Shown: positions 1 through 6,971, counted from the stretch's first letter. The stretch: 9,665 nucleotides of DNA from Clostridia bacterium (GCA_012520135.1 JAAYOX010000260.1:1-9665); one strand, 5' to 3'. Numbers and translations are program-made. The notes: a model not told the origin generated them from the letters alone.

Positions 1-665
1 TCCGGGGTAAAGAAATCGCTTTGATCCCTCAATCGGTGAACTTCCTGGATCCCCTGATGCGGGTCAAGCATCAGCTGGTTTCCGGCGGGAAAGGCAGGGA
101 TAAGGAGGTTAATATTAAGGAAGTTTTGAGCCGTTACCGGCTCAAAGAAGAAGTGGGACGTCTTTTTCCCTTCCAGCTCTCCGGAGGCATGGCCCGGCGT
201 GTTCTGGTGGCTACAGCAGTTACCGGTGATGCCCAGTTGATTATTGCTGATGAACCCACACCGGGACTCCATGATGAGGTTGTCCGGGAGACATTGGCTC
301 ATTTTAGGGAATTGGCCGATCAAGGACGAGGAGTCATATTCATTACCCATGACTTGGAAGGAGCTTTAACCGTCGCTGATCGGATTGCTGTCTTCTATGC
401 AGGTACTACCGTGGAAATAGCACCGAAGGAAGATTTTATCGGAGATGGAGAAGCCTTGCGCCATCCTTATAGCCGGGCTTTGTGGCAGGCATTGCCCCAA
501 AACGGTTTTAAACCCATGGCGGGCTATCAACCTCACCCGGAAGCACTGCCTTCCGGATGTCTGTTTGCACCTCGCTGCCACCGGGTAGAGAAAGCATGTG
601 GCCAAGGGCGACCTGTAATGCGGTACTTAAGAGGCGGCATGGTGAGGTGTTTATATGCTTCTTGA
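1..665 (+). CDS. ABC transporter ATP-binding protein, nickel/peptide (NikD/DppD) class, 5'-truncated
   Basis: This is the C-terminal part of an ATPase that would energise uptake of peptides, nickel or a metal chelate at the cytoplasmic face of the membrane. The reading frame is open from position 3, so the gene begins before the window and its Walker A is missing; the TTG at 21 is internal, not a start. Visible in order are the Q-loop (ALIPQ), the signature LSGG at 179-190, Walker B (LIIADEPT) and the H-loop (FITHD). The C-terminal tail matches the oligopeptide/dipeptide transporter extension (GCLFAPRC) and holds four cysteines spaced C-x5-C-x6-C-x16-C. An oddity is PGLH after Walker B, where the D-loop normally ends in Leu-Asp. 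The stop overlaps the next ATPase gene by 11 bases, so the two are translationally linked. The family is clear; the substrate is not. Confidence 0.9.
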   Translation, partial: RGKEIALIPQSVNFLDPLMRVKHQLVSGGKGRDKEVNIKEVLSRYRLKEEVGRLFPFQLSGGMARRVLVATAVTGDAQLIIADEPTPGLHDEVVRETLAHFRELADQGRGVIFITHDLEGALTVADRIAVFYAGTTVEIAPKEDFIGDGEALRHPYSRALWQALPQNGFKPMAGYQPHPEALPSGCLFAPRCHRVEKACGQGRPVMRYLRGGMVRCLYAS

Positions 666-1251
666 GGCTGACGGCATAAGTTTTCGCTATAATAAAAACT
701 CCTGGATCTTAGATAATGTTCATTTAAAGCTCCATGCCGGCGAGGTGTTGGGGCTGAGCGGCCCTAGCGGTTGCGGCAAAACCACCCTGGCCCAAATCCT
801 GGCCGGTTACAAGCGTCCCCACCGGGGCCAGGTCAAGCTAAATGGCAAACCACTGCCTACTAAAGGATACAACCCCGTTCAACTGGTCTGGCAGCACCCG
901 GAAAAGGCGGTAAATCCTCGCTGGCAAATGAAAAAAGTTCTAAATGAAAGAGGCCCTATTGATGAGGAGCTAATGAAAGCTTTGGGGATTGAACCCGATT
1001 GGCTTAATCGCTGGCCCAATGAACTGTCGGGAGGAGAGTTGCAGCGGTTTTGCCTGGCCCGGGCTTTAGGGCCGGAAACCAGGTTTCTCATTGCTGACGA
1101 AATCACCACTATGTTGGATCCTATCACCCAGGCCCAGATTTGGCAGGTGATCTTGCAACAAGTGGAGAAGCGAAAATTAGGGGTACTGGTGATCAGCCAT
1201 GAGCAACCATTACTGAGCAGGCTTTGCTCCAGGATCATAACTATAGCTTAA
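655..1251 (+). CDS. ABC transporter ATP-binding protein, NikE/DppF-like, short form
   Basis: This is the second ATPase of the importer, expected to pair with the preceding protein beneath a permease pair encoded upstream of the window. All nucleotide-binding motifs are present in 198 residues: Walker A GPSGCGKTT at 36-44, Q-loop Gln80, signature LSGGE at 124-128, Walker B FLIADE at 144-149, and H-loop His182. The D-loop region MLDPITQAQIW resembles NikE/OppF proteins. It is clearly shorter than those relatives (NikE is about 268 residues, DppF over 300) and lacks the C-terminal oligopeptide extension, ending about 16 residues after the H-loop. No frameshift is evident, because the convergent terminator hairpin follows directly, so this seems a naturally minimal version. 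The start ATG lies inside the upstream gene. Substrate is unknown; nickel or peptide is the default guess. Confidence 0.88.
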   Translation: MLLEADGISFRYNKNSWILDNVHLKLHAGEVLGLSGPSGCGKTTLAQILAGYKRPHRGQVKLNGKPLPTKGYNPVQLVWQHPEKAVNPRWQMKKVLNERGPIDEELMKALGIEPDWLNRWPNELSGGELQRFCLARALGPETRFLIADEITTMLDPITQAQIWQVILQQVEKRKLGVLVISHEQPLLSRLCSRIITIA

Positions 1252-1263
1252 CCTATGGAATAT

Positions 1264-1294
1264 AACCCAGGTCATTTGGAAGCCGACCTGGGTT
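1264..1294. terminator. Hairpin between convergent genes, likely bidirectional terminator
   Basis: A perfect 10-bp inverted repeat (AACCCAGGTC at 1264-1273, GACCTGGGTT at 1285-1294) encloses an 11-base loop. It lies 12 bases past the ATPase stop and contains the stop codon and last codons of the EamA gene on the other strand. T runs are short on both sides, so termination may be modest, but the position between converging operons supports the role. Confidence 0.65.
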
Positions 1295-2210
1295 TGTGAT
1301 TCTGAAGGGTTGTGTCCGGTTTCTCCTTTGGCTTTTGCTCAGAAATATAGAGCCCTGCTAAAGTAAGTAGGGTGCCGGCACCGGCAATGAGAGTGATATT
1401 TTCCCGGAGAATCAGGGCGGAAGCCACTACCGTTACGACCGGTTGGGCGTAAATATAAAAACTGGTTTTTACAGGACCTAAAATCCCTACTGCCCAGTTC
1501 CAGCAGGCAAAGCACAAGGCTGAGGCCCCTAAACCCAGGAATAAAATGTTGAGCAGATTAGTTGGCTTGGCAAACCGGCTGAATTCAACTTGATACTCCA
1601 AAAAGAAAAAAGCGGGCAGCATAAAAATCAACCCGTACATAAATACTTTTCGGGTACAGCCGATGTTGTTATGGCCGAACTCACTGATTTTCCGCATGAT
1701 CACTGAGTATACTGCCCAAACTGCTGCGGCTGAAGTGGCCAAAAAGTCACCTAAAGGATTGAGTTTTAAAACAAAGCTGCCGTTAAAGGCGATTAAGGAT
1801 ATTCCGGTGAAGGCAATGATAAAGCCTACCACAAACCGGCCATAGAGTCTTTCGCCTTGCAGCAGGAAGTGGGCCAATATAGCGGTAAACAAAGGTGCAG
1901 TAGCCACCAGTACTCCCACGTTGGAGGCAAAGGTATAAGTCAGCGCAATATTTTCCAGTAAAAAGTAAAGGGTTACGCCGGTGACGCCTGCAGCCATCAA
2001 GAAAAGTTCTTCTTTTAAACTATTAGTCTTCAAGCGGCGAGGGTAGATGATTAAAAGGGTCACGTAGCCCAGGATAAAACGGGAAAAGAGAATTTCCAGG
2101 GGAGTAAGATCTTCTAATAATACTTTGGTAGATACAAAGGTCAATCCCCAGATGAGTATACAGACTAATACGGCCAGATGACCCAGTAAATAGCGACGCT
2201 TCATAGACAA
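1272..2210 (-). CDS. EamA/DMT-family membrane transporter
   Basis: This is a predicted inner-membrane permease of the drug/metabolite transporter superfamily, with about ten membrane helices in two EamA repeats. The helices begin near the N-terminal LGHLAVLVCILIWGLTF. The second repeat begins near LGDFLATSAAAVWAVYSVIM, and the conserved Gly/Pro/Ala-rich helix pattern (ILGPVKTSFYIYAQPVV) is present. The C-terminal tail is charged and cytoplasmic. The frame stays open up to 2408, but the extra 66 residues are polar and do not look like this family. A GGAGGT at 2223-2218 sits 7 bases before TTG 2210, so that start (312 residues) is preferred; ATG 2204 is the alternative, with 13-base spacing. 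The gene is transcribed away from the acyl-CoA operon and shares its upstream region. DMT proteins export amino acids or other metabolites; the substrate cannot be told here. Confidence 0.88.
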   Translation of the reverse strand: MSMKRRYLLGHLAVLVCILIWGLTFVSTKVLLEDLTPLEILFSRFILGYVTLLIIYPRRLKTNSLKEELFLMAAGVTGVTLYFLLENIALTYTFASNVGVLVATAPLFTAILAHFLLQGERLYGRFVVGFIIAFTGISLIAFNGSFVLKLNPLGDFLATSAAAVWAVYSVIMRKISEFGHNNIGCTRKVFMYGLIFMLPAFFFLEYQVEFSRFAKPTNLLNILFLGLGASALCFACWNWAVGILGPVKTSFYIYAQPVVTVVASALILRENITLIAGAGTLLTLAGLYISEQKPKEKPDTTLQNHKPRSASK

Positions 2211-2217
2211 TGATCTA

Positions 2218-2223
2218 ACCTCC
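2218..2223 (-). promoter_or_regulatory. Ribosome binding site of the EamA gene
   Basis: GGAGGT on the minus strand lies 7 bases from TTG 2210 and 13 bases from ATG 2204. The spacing favours the TTG start and argues against the far-upstream ATG at 2408. Confidence 0.6.
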
Positions 2224-2259
2224 GATGCTAAAGATGCCCCTGAAATAAAGACTGTATCT

Positions 2260-2288
2260 ATTATAGTATTGAAGATGAATGTAGACAA
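2260..2288 (-). promoter_or_regulatory. Sigma-A promoter of the EamA gene
   Basis: On the minus strand TTGTCT (2288-2283) is followed by a 17-base spacer and a perfect TATAAT (2265-2260). Transcription would begin near 2253, giving a leader of about 40 bases before the start codon. The -35 box overlaps the distal palindrome at 2284-2299, so a protein bound there could block this promoter. Confidence 0.7.
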
Positions 2289-2299
2289 CAGGTGTTGGC
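2284..2299. promoter_or_regulatory. Distal candidate activator site (GACAAC-N4-GTTGGC)
   Basis: The sequence GACAAC-aggt-GTTGGC is a 6-4-6 palindrome with one mismatch and the same layout as the site at 2351-2366. Its centre is about 164 bases before the predicted sigma-54 start site and 67 bases from the centre of the proximal copy. That fits an upstream activating sequence for an enhancer-binding protein, presumably the one encoded at 7036-9120. It overlaps the -35 box of the EamA promoter. No binding is shown; the assignment rests on repetition and position. Confidence 0.5.
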
Positions 2300-2332
2300 T
2301 CCAATTCAGTCCACCGAATGACACCGATTGGC

Positions 2333-2371
2333 CACTTGTCAACAACTTGAGACAACTGTTGTTGTCAAGTG
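2333..2371. promoter_or_regulatory. Proximal candidate activator site, nested palindromes
   Basis: Two overlapping symmetries are seen. The larger is a 14-base arm pair (CACTTGTCAACAAC at 2333-2346, GTTGTTGTCAAGTG at 2358-2371) matching at 13 of 14 positions. Inside it lies a perfect GACAAC-tgtt-GTTGTC at 2351-2366. A further half-site, CTTGTC, is at 2335-2340. The perfect core is centred about 97 bases before the predicted sigma-54 start, a usual enhancer distance. It could bind more than one dimer of the downstream-encoded activator. Confidence 0.6.
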
Positions 2372-2428
2372 TACAGTACCGGACAGTTTTTTTGGGGAAG
2401 TAGGCCATTTGTTAAGGCTTTAAACCGG

Positions 2429-2444
2429 TGGCATGAACTTTGCT
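2429..2444 (+). promoter_or_regulatory. Sigma-54 (-24/-12) promoter of the acyl-CoA operon
   Basis: TGGCATGAACTTTGCT matches the consensus TGGCAY-N5-TTGCW. The invariant GG (2430-2431) and GC (2442-2443) are exactly 12 bases apart. The predicted start site is near 2455, leaving a leader of about 43 bases before the thiolase ATG. The match, the palindromes upstream and a sigma-54 activator gene at the end of the same cluster support one another. Confidence 0.88.
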
Positions 2445-2497
2445 TGAATAAATAGAAAAGAAAGAATATTTACACTATGTAAAAGGAGGTTCTTTTG

Positions 2498-3649
2498 ATG
2501 AGGGAAGCAGTTATTGTGGAAGCAGTCAGGACTCCGGTAGGACGCCGGAAAGGTATGCTGAGCAATATCCGTGCTGAAGATTTAGCCGCATTGGTCCTGA
2601 AGGAAGTAGTAAAAAGAGCCGGTATTGAGGCCCATCTGGTAGAGGACGTAATTATGGGTTGTGTTTCCCAAGTTGGGGAGCAGGGTTTTTGTGTTGGCCG
2701 GGTGGCAGCCTTGATTGCCGATTATCCCATCCATGTGCCGGGAGTGACGATTGACCGGCAATGCGGTTCCAGCCAGCAGGCTATCCACTTTGCAGCTCAA
2801 GCCATTATCAGCGGTGACATGGACGTGGTGGTAGCAGCCGGGATAGAGCATATGACCAGAGTGCCTATGGGGTCTAATTTTAAAGACACAACTTTTAGTG
2901 AGGCATTGACTTCTCGTTATGAAATAATCAACCAGGGGTTATCTGCCGAAAGAATTGCGGAGAAGTGGGGTTTCAGCCGTAGCCAACTGGAAGAGTTTGC
3001 CCTGGAAAGTCACCGCCGGGCTATTCAGGCCCAGCAGGAAGGTCGCTTCCGGCGGGAAATAATGCCTATTGAAGTCACCTTACCTGACGGAAGTACCACA
3101 GTTTTCGATCAAGATGAAGGCCCTCGTCCCGATACTTCTTTGGAAAAACTGGCCGGGTTAAAGCCTGCTTTCAAAGAGGATGGGGTCATTACCGCAGGTG
3201 TGTCCAGTCAGATTAGCGACGGAGCAGCAGCAGTGCTTTTGATGTCCGGGGAAATGGCCAAGCAGTTGGGAGTAAAACCCCGTTTCCGGGTAATTGGACG
3301 GTCAGTAGTGGGTTCTGATCCTACTTTAATGCTTACCGGTCCTATTCCGGCTACGGAAAAAGTACTGGCCAAAACAGGATTAAAGATGGAAGATATTGAT
3401 GACTTTGAGGTTAACGAAGCCTTTGCCCCGGTGGTCTTGGCCTGGATGAAGGACCTGGGAGCAGACCCGGCTAAGGTCAACCCTAACGGCGGTGCCATTG
3501 CTTTGGGGCATCCGTTGGGAGCCAGCGGAGCACGGTTGATGACCACCATGATGCATGAATTAGAAAGGACCGGCGGGCGTTACGGTCTCCAGACCATGTG
3601 TGAAGGTCATGGCATGGCTAATGCCACAATTATTGAGAGGATTGATTAA
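2498..3649 (+). CDS. Thiolase family protein (acetyl-CoA acyltransferase)
   Basis: This is a cytoplasmic thiolase of 383 residues, the usual length, expected to cleave a 3-ketoacyl-CoA with CoA as the last step of beta-oxidation. Key residues counted from ATG 2498 are nucleophile Cys89 (DRQCGSS), NEAF at 306-309, His338 in GHPLGASGARL, and the second active-site Cys368 in CEGHGMANA. The last motif differs from the common CIGGG form, and TAGVSSQISDGAAA at about 232-245 has Val where many relatives have Asn; both suggest a subgroup away from standard acetoacetyl-CoA thiolase. ATG 2498 is chosen because AAAGGAGGT (2482-2490) lies 7 bases before it; TTG 2495 is in frame but too close. It is first in the sigma-54 operon, with 20 bases to the next start. 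Degradative use is inferred from the neighbours; the chain or branch preference is not visible. Confidence 0.93.
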   Translation: MREAVIVEAVRTPVGRRKGMLSNIRAEDLAALVLKEVVKRAGIEAHLVEDVIMGCVSQVGEQGFCVGRVAALIADYPIHVPGVTIDRQCGSSQQAIHFAAQAIISGDMDVVVAAGIEHMTRVPMGSNFKDTTFSEALTSRYEIINQGLSAERIAEKWGFSRSQLEEFALESHRRAIQAQQEGRFRREIMPIEVTLPDGSTTVFDQDEGPRPDTSLEKLAGLKPAFKEDGVITAGVSSQISDGAAAVLLMSGEMAKQLGVKPRFRVIGRSVVGSDPTLMLTGPIPATEKVLAKTGLKMEDIDDFEVNEAFAPVVLAWMKDLGADPAKVNPNGGAIALGHPLGASGARLMTTMMHELERTGGRYGLQTMCEGHGMANATIIERID

Positions 3650-3654
3650 CAGCT

Positions 3655-3663
3655 AAGGTGGTG
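3655..3663 (+). promoter_or_regulatory. Ribosome binding site deciding the acyl-CoA dehydrogenase start
   Basis: AAGGTGGTG ends 6 bases before GTG 3670. The in-frame GTG codons at 3658 and 3661 lie inside this element, so 3670 is the better start. Confidence 0.55.
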
Positions 3664-3669
3664 AAACCG

Positions 3670-4806
3670 GTGGAGTTTTTTACCGAGGAGCACGAAATAT
3701 TCCGCCAATCTTTCCGCAGGTTTATCGAAAAGGAAATACTGCCCCAATATGATGAATGGGAAAAGAAAGGAGAAACTCCCCGCGGCATCTGGAAAAAACT
3801 TGGGGAACAGGGATACCTGTGTCCCTGGCTGGAGGAAGAATACGGCGGTCCCGGAGGAAGTTTTGAGTACTCCATCATCATCAACCAGGAAACTGCCCGG
3901 GCTGCTATTAATGTGGGTTTTGGCCTCCATAGCGACATTATTGCTCCCTATTTGGCCTCCTACGGGACCGAGGAGCAGAAACGCAAATGGCTGCCGGGCT
4001 GTGCTTCCGGAGATACAATCTTGGCCATTGCTATGACGGAGCCTAATACCGGTTCCGACCTACAGGCGATTTCCACTACTGCTATTAAGGATGGGGATCA
4101 TTACGTCCTGAACGGGCAGAAGACTTTTATCAGTAACGGTATTGCCGCCGATTTGTTTATTGTAGCTTGCAAAACGGATCCACAGGCAGTGCCGGCCCAT
4201 AAGGGCATTAGTTTGATTGTAGTGGAGGCAGATACTCCCGGGTTGGTTAAAGGAAGGAAACTGGAAAAACTAGGCCTTCGCAGCCAGGATACAGCGGAGA
4301 TCTATTTTGAAAACTGCCGGGTACCCGTTGCCAATCTGTTAGGGGAAGAAGGTCGCGGCTTTGCCTACATGATGGAAAAACTCCAGCAGGAAAGGCTTGT
4401 CTCCTCTGTTTATTCCCAAGGACTGGCCGAAAGAATGTTATCTGATGCTATCGAGTATGCCAAAACCAGAGAAGCTTTCGGACAGCCTATCGGAAAGTTC
4501 CAGTATAATGCTTTTAAAATTGCTGAGTTAGCTACTGAAGTGGAATTGGGGAAAGTATTTCTGGAAAAAGTAACGGCTGATCATTTGGCAGGGAAGGATG
4601 TGGTAACTCAAGTATCCATGGCCAAGTACTGGATCGGGGAAATGGCCAACCGGGTCGCCTATCAATGTTTACAGCTTTACGGAGGATATGGCTACAGCGA
4701 AGAATATCCCATTGCCCGTCATTACCGGGACGTAAGAGTTCATACCATTTATGCCGGTTCTTCGGAGATGATGAAGTTGATTATTGCCAGAAAGCTTGGG
4801 TTTTGA
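3670..4806 (+). CDS. Acyl-CoA dehydrogenase, long-chain/isovaleryl-type active site
   Basis: This FAD enzyme introduces the 2,3 double bond into an acyl-CoA and passes electrons to ETF, normally in the cytoplasm. From GTG 3670 it has 378 residues, starting MEFFTEEHEIFRQSFRRF like other family members. The family motifs are clear: AMTEPNTGSD and GQKTFISNG in the middle domain, REAFGQPIGKFQ, and QLYGGYGYSEEYPIARHYRD near the C-terminus. At the usual catalytic site (YEG in short- and medium-chain enzymes) it has Tyr-Ala-Gly, with Ala362. Glu241 in LQQERL matches the helix-G glutamate that serves as base in LCAD and isovaleryl-CoA dehydrogenase. MAKYW and EYPIA also resemble LCAD. It therefore probably accepts long or branched acyl chains. 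It is second in the operon; the 54 bases before the SDR gene show no promoter. Confidence 0.93.
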   Translation: MEFFTEEHEIFRQSFRRFIEKEILPQYDEWEKKGETPRGIWKKLGEQGYLCPWLEEEYGGPGGSFEYSIIINQETARAAINVGFGLHSDIIAPYLASYGTEEQKRKWLPGCASGDTILAIAMTEPNTGSDLQAISTTAIKDGDHYVLNGQKTFISNGIAADLFIVACKTDPQAVPAHKGISLIVVEADTPGLVKGRKLEKLGLRSQDTAEIYFENCRVPVANLLGEEGRGFAYMMEKLQQERLVSSVYSQGLAERMLSDAIEYAKTREAFGQPIGKFQYNAFKIAELATEVELGKVFLEKVTADHLAGKDVVTQVSMAKYWIGEMANRVAYQCLQLYGGYGYSEEYPIARHYRDVRVHTIYAGSSEMMKLIIARKLGF

Positions 4807-4860
4807 GCTGGCTTTTTCAACTGGATTTAGTAAAAACATTTATGTGAGGAGGAGAACAGA

Positions 4861-5628
4861 ATGGATTTTAATAATAAGGTAGCTTTGGTTAGCGGGGGGG
4901 CTTCCGGTTTAGGGGAGGCAACTGTGAGGAAAGTAGTAGCCCTGGGAGGTAAAGCAGTAATATTGGATCTGGCGGAAGAAAGAGCCGCTAAGTTAAAGGA
5001 AGAATTAGGAGATACAGTCCTATTTGCTAAAGGGGACGTTACTAATGAAGCCCAGGTCCAGGCAGCAGTAGACTTGGCTGTCAATGAGCTGGGAGGCCTT
5101 CACGTAGTGGTGAATTGTGCCGGTATCGCCATTGGGCGAAAAGTGCTGAGCAAGAAAGGCATCCATGATCTGGAGAGCTTCAACAAAGTATTGCAAGTTA
5201 ATTTGGTCGGTTCTTTCAATGTCATTCGTTTAGCTGCGGCGGCCATGGTCAATAATGAGCCCAATCAACACGGAGAACGGGGGGTTATAATTAACACTGC
5301 TTCCATTGCCGCTCTGGAAGGGCAAATCGGCCAGGCAGCCTATAGTGCTTCCAAAGGAGGTATCCTGGGGATGACTCTACCCCTGGCCCGGGAATTTGCC
5401 GCCTATGGTATCCGGGTCATGACGATTGTACCGGGGATTTTTGAAACACCCATGTTCGACACTCTCCCGGAAGAAGCCAAAAAGGCCCTTGGAGCTATGG
5501 TTCCTTTCCCGTCCCGGTTGGGCTATCCGGAGGAATATGCATTGATGGTCCAGAGTATCGTGGAAAACCCCATGCTGAACGGCAGCTATATTCGTTTGGA
5601 CGGTGCTATTCGCATGCAGCCTAAATAA
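4861..5628 (+). CDS. SDR 3-hydroxyacyl-CoA dehydrogenase, HSD10-like (type II)
   Basis: This is a short-chain dehydrogenase of 255 residues that should oxidise a 3-hydroxyacyl-CoA to the 3-keto form with NAD. The cofactor motif SGGASGLG is at 11-18, Asp36 after strand 2 points to NAD over NADP, and NCAG is at 85-88. The tetrad is Asn114, Ser148, Tyr161, Lys165. Resemblance to human HSD10 goes well beyond the fold: the [17 protein letters not shown] block, [20 protein letters not shown], and the end [11 protein letters not shown] match it nearly word for word. HSD10 acts on 2-methyl-3-hydroxybutyryl-CoA (isoleucine breakdown) and on straight and branched 3-hydroxyacyl-CoAs. An AGGAGGAG 6 bases before ATG 4861 supports the start. 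It takes the place of the classical FadB-type dehydrogenase in this operon. Exact chain length is inference. Confidence 0.93.
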   Translation: MDFNNKVALVSGGASGLGEATVRKVVALGGKAVILDLAEERAAKLKEELGDTVLFAKGDVTNEAQVQAAVDLAVNELGGLHVVVNCAGIAIGRKVLSKKGIHDLESFNKVLQVNLVGSFNVIRLAAAAMVNNEPNQHGERGVIINTASIAALEGQIGQAAYSASKGGILGMTLPLAREFAAYGIRVMTIVPGIFETPMFDTLPEEAKKALGAMVPFPSRLGYPEEYALMVQSIVENPMLNGSYIRLDGAIRMQPK

Positions 5629-5701
5629 GCGATAGATGTCCCAGGTAAACCGTGATCTTACGGGGAACCTCTGAAATGGGGGTGCTGAGGGGAGGAACAA
5701 C

Positions 5702-6886
5702 ATGTATGAATTGTTAAAGGGCTTAAAGGTTTTAGATTTGACCCGTCTGTTACCGGGAGGTTATGCTACCCAATTGCTGGGGGATCTGGGGGCTGAAATA
5801 CTCAAGGTAGAGGATCCTTGGCAGGGAGATTATATGCGTTGGATGGAACCTCATTTTCCCGGGACCAAAGAAAGCAGTCTTTTTTGGGGGTTAAACAGGA
5901 ACAAAAAAAGTATGACTTTAAATTTGAAAAGCCCTCAAGGGAAAAGGATTTTTCTCGATTTAGTACTAAACTATGATGTAGTGATTGAAGGTTTCCGTCC
6001 GGGGGTCATGGCCGGACTCGGGCTTGATTATGAAACATTGAAACAAGTGAATCCCGGTTTAATCATGTGTTCCATCTCCGGTTACGGCCAGGACGGACCC
6101 TACCGGATGCGGGCCGGTCATGATATCAACTTTACTGCCATAGCGGGGGTGCTGGGGTTAACCGGACAGTCTGTTGACGGTGATCCGGTTATACCCCCGG
6201 TACAATTAGGGGACATTGGAGGAGGAGCCTTAATGGCTGTGATCGGCATTTTGGCAGCCTACATCTCCCGGGAAAAAACCGGCTATGGGCAGTATATTGA
6301 TGTTTCAATGCTGGACGGGGTAGTGTCCTGGCTACCGATGCTGTTGATGGAGCAGGTGTCGAAAGGAACTGGGGCCATGAAACGGGGAGAACTGCTCTTG
6401 TCCGGCGGTGAAATCTGCTATAACGTTTATCAAACAAAAGACGGTAAGTATATGGCCTTGGGAGCTTTGGAACCAAAGTTTTGGGAAACTTTCTGCCGTT
6501 TGGTAGACCGGGAGGATTTAATCAAGGAGCAGTTTTCCCGGAATCCCTCTGCCAAAAAGGAAGTGGAGGAAGTATTCCGGTCCAAAACCAGAGAGGAATG
6601 GGAAGCCCTTTTGGCTGACCAGGATACCTGCTGCGAGCCGGTGTTGACTTTAGAGGAAGCAAAAGAACATCCTCAACTGGTGGCAAGGCAGATGTTCATT
6701 CCATTGGATCACCCGGAGGCCGGCCCTGTGGATGTTATCGCTCCACCGGTAAAGTTTTCCCAGGAACCGGCCGGGGCAGTGGCTAAGCCACCCGGCTATG
6801 GGGAACATACCGAGGAAATCCTAACTCAGGAGCTGGGGTTGGGAACAGATGAAATTAAGGACTTAAAAGAAAAGGGTGTCATATAA
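5702..6886 (+). CDS. CaiB/BaiF-fold protein, probable alpha-methylacyl-CoA racemase
   Basis: This protein of 394 residues belongs to the family III CoA-transferase/racemase superfamily, seen from the N-terminal LKGLKVLDLTRLLPGG, GAEILKVEDP, SISGYGQDGPY and EKTGYGQYIDVSMLDG. Three residues match the active site of alpha-methylacyl-CoA racemase: His140 in AGHDIN, Asp171 in LGDIGGG and Glu257 in GALEPKF. Their separations (31 and 86) fit the M. tuberculosis racemase residues His126, Asp156 and Glu241 (30 and 85). A true CoA-transferase would use the Asp alone, and AGHDIN is typical of the racemase branch. The racemase interconverts 2R- and 2S-methylacyl-CoA so that dehydrogenases specific for 2S can act. 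An AGGGGAGG 6 bases before ATG 5702 sets the start. It closes the operon. A CoA-transferase that activates the substrate acid remains possible. Confidence 0.85.
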   Translation: MYELLKGLKVLDLTRLLPGGYATQLLGDLGAEILKVEDPWQGDYMRWMEPHFPGTKESSLFWGLNRNKKSMTLNLKSPQGKRIFLDLVLNYDVVIEGFRPGVMAGLGLDYETLKQVNPGLIMCSISGYGQDGPYRMRAGHDINFTAIAGVLGLTGQSVDGDPVIPPVQLGDIGGGALMAVIGILAAYISREKTGYGQYIDVSMLDGVVSWLPMLLMEQVSKGTGAMKRGELLLSGGEICYNVYQTKDGKYMALGALEPKFWETFCRLVDREDLIKEQFSRNPSAKKEVEEVFRSKTREEWEALLADQDTCCEPVLTLEEAKEHPQLVARQMFIPLDHPEAGPVDVIAPPVKFSQEPAGAVAKPPGYGEHTEEILTQELGLGTDEIKDLKEKGVI

Positions 6887-6908
6887 GTAGGATGTTGTTG
6901 GCCAAGGA

Positions 6909-6932
6909 GGAGGGTGTAAGCCCTCCATTTTT
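6909..6932 (+). terminator. Rho-independent terminator after the acyl-CoA operon
   Basis: GGAGGG (6909-6914) and CCCTCC (6921-6926) form a 6-bp GC-rich stem with a 6-base loop, followed by A and five T. It lies 23 bases past the racemase-like stop and before the separate promoter of the regulator gene. The short stem suggests that some read-through is possible. Confidence 0.65.
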
Positions 6933-6942
6933 ATGAAAAAAA

Positions 6943-6971
6943 TTGACAATTACCAATAGGCAAATTACACT
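6943..6971 (+). promoter_or_regulatory. Sigma-A promoter of the sigma-54 activator gene
   Basis: TTGACA (6943-6948), a 17-base spacer and TACACT (6966-6971) form a good housekeeping promoter. It gives the regulator expression independent of the sigma-54 operon. Transcription would start near 6978, with a leader of about 58 bases. Confidence 0.7.

Noticed and set aside
879..1238. Antisense open frame across the second ATPase
   Set aside because: It is a shadow of a clearly conserved gene with no recognisable protein features or ribosome site. The same applies to the other antisense frames at 366-605, 3208-3549 and 5377-5703.
2333..2371. Proximal inverted repeat as a terminator
   Set aside because: The T run at 2387-2393 begins 16 bases after the stem, no plus-strand gene ends just upstream, and a second copy of the core palindrome points to a protein site.
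2211..2408. 66-residue N-terminal extension of the EamA reading frame to ATG 2408
   Set aside because: It is polar, unlike the family, overlaps the sigma-A promoter and enhancer palindromes, and a good ribosome site supports TTG 2210.
2444..2472. Sigma-A promoter TTGAAT-N17-TATTTA before the thiolase
   Set aside because: It would start transcription almost at the ribosome site, and the overlapping sigma-54 match is far stronger.
6892..6902. GTTGTTGGC half-site near the activator promoter as an autoregulatory site
   Set aside because: There is only a single half-site with no matching GACAAC arm at the 4-base spacing.
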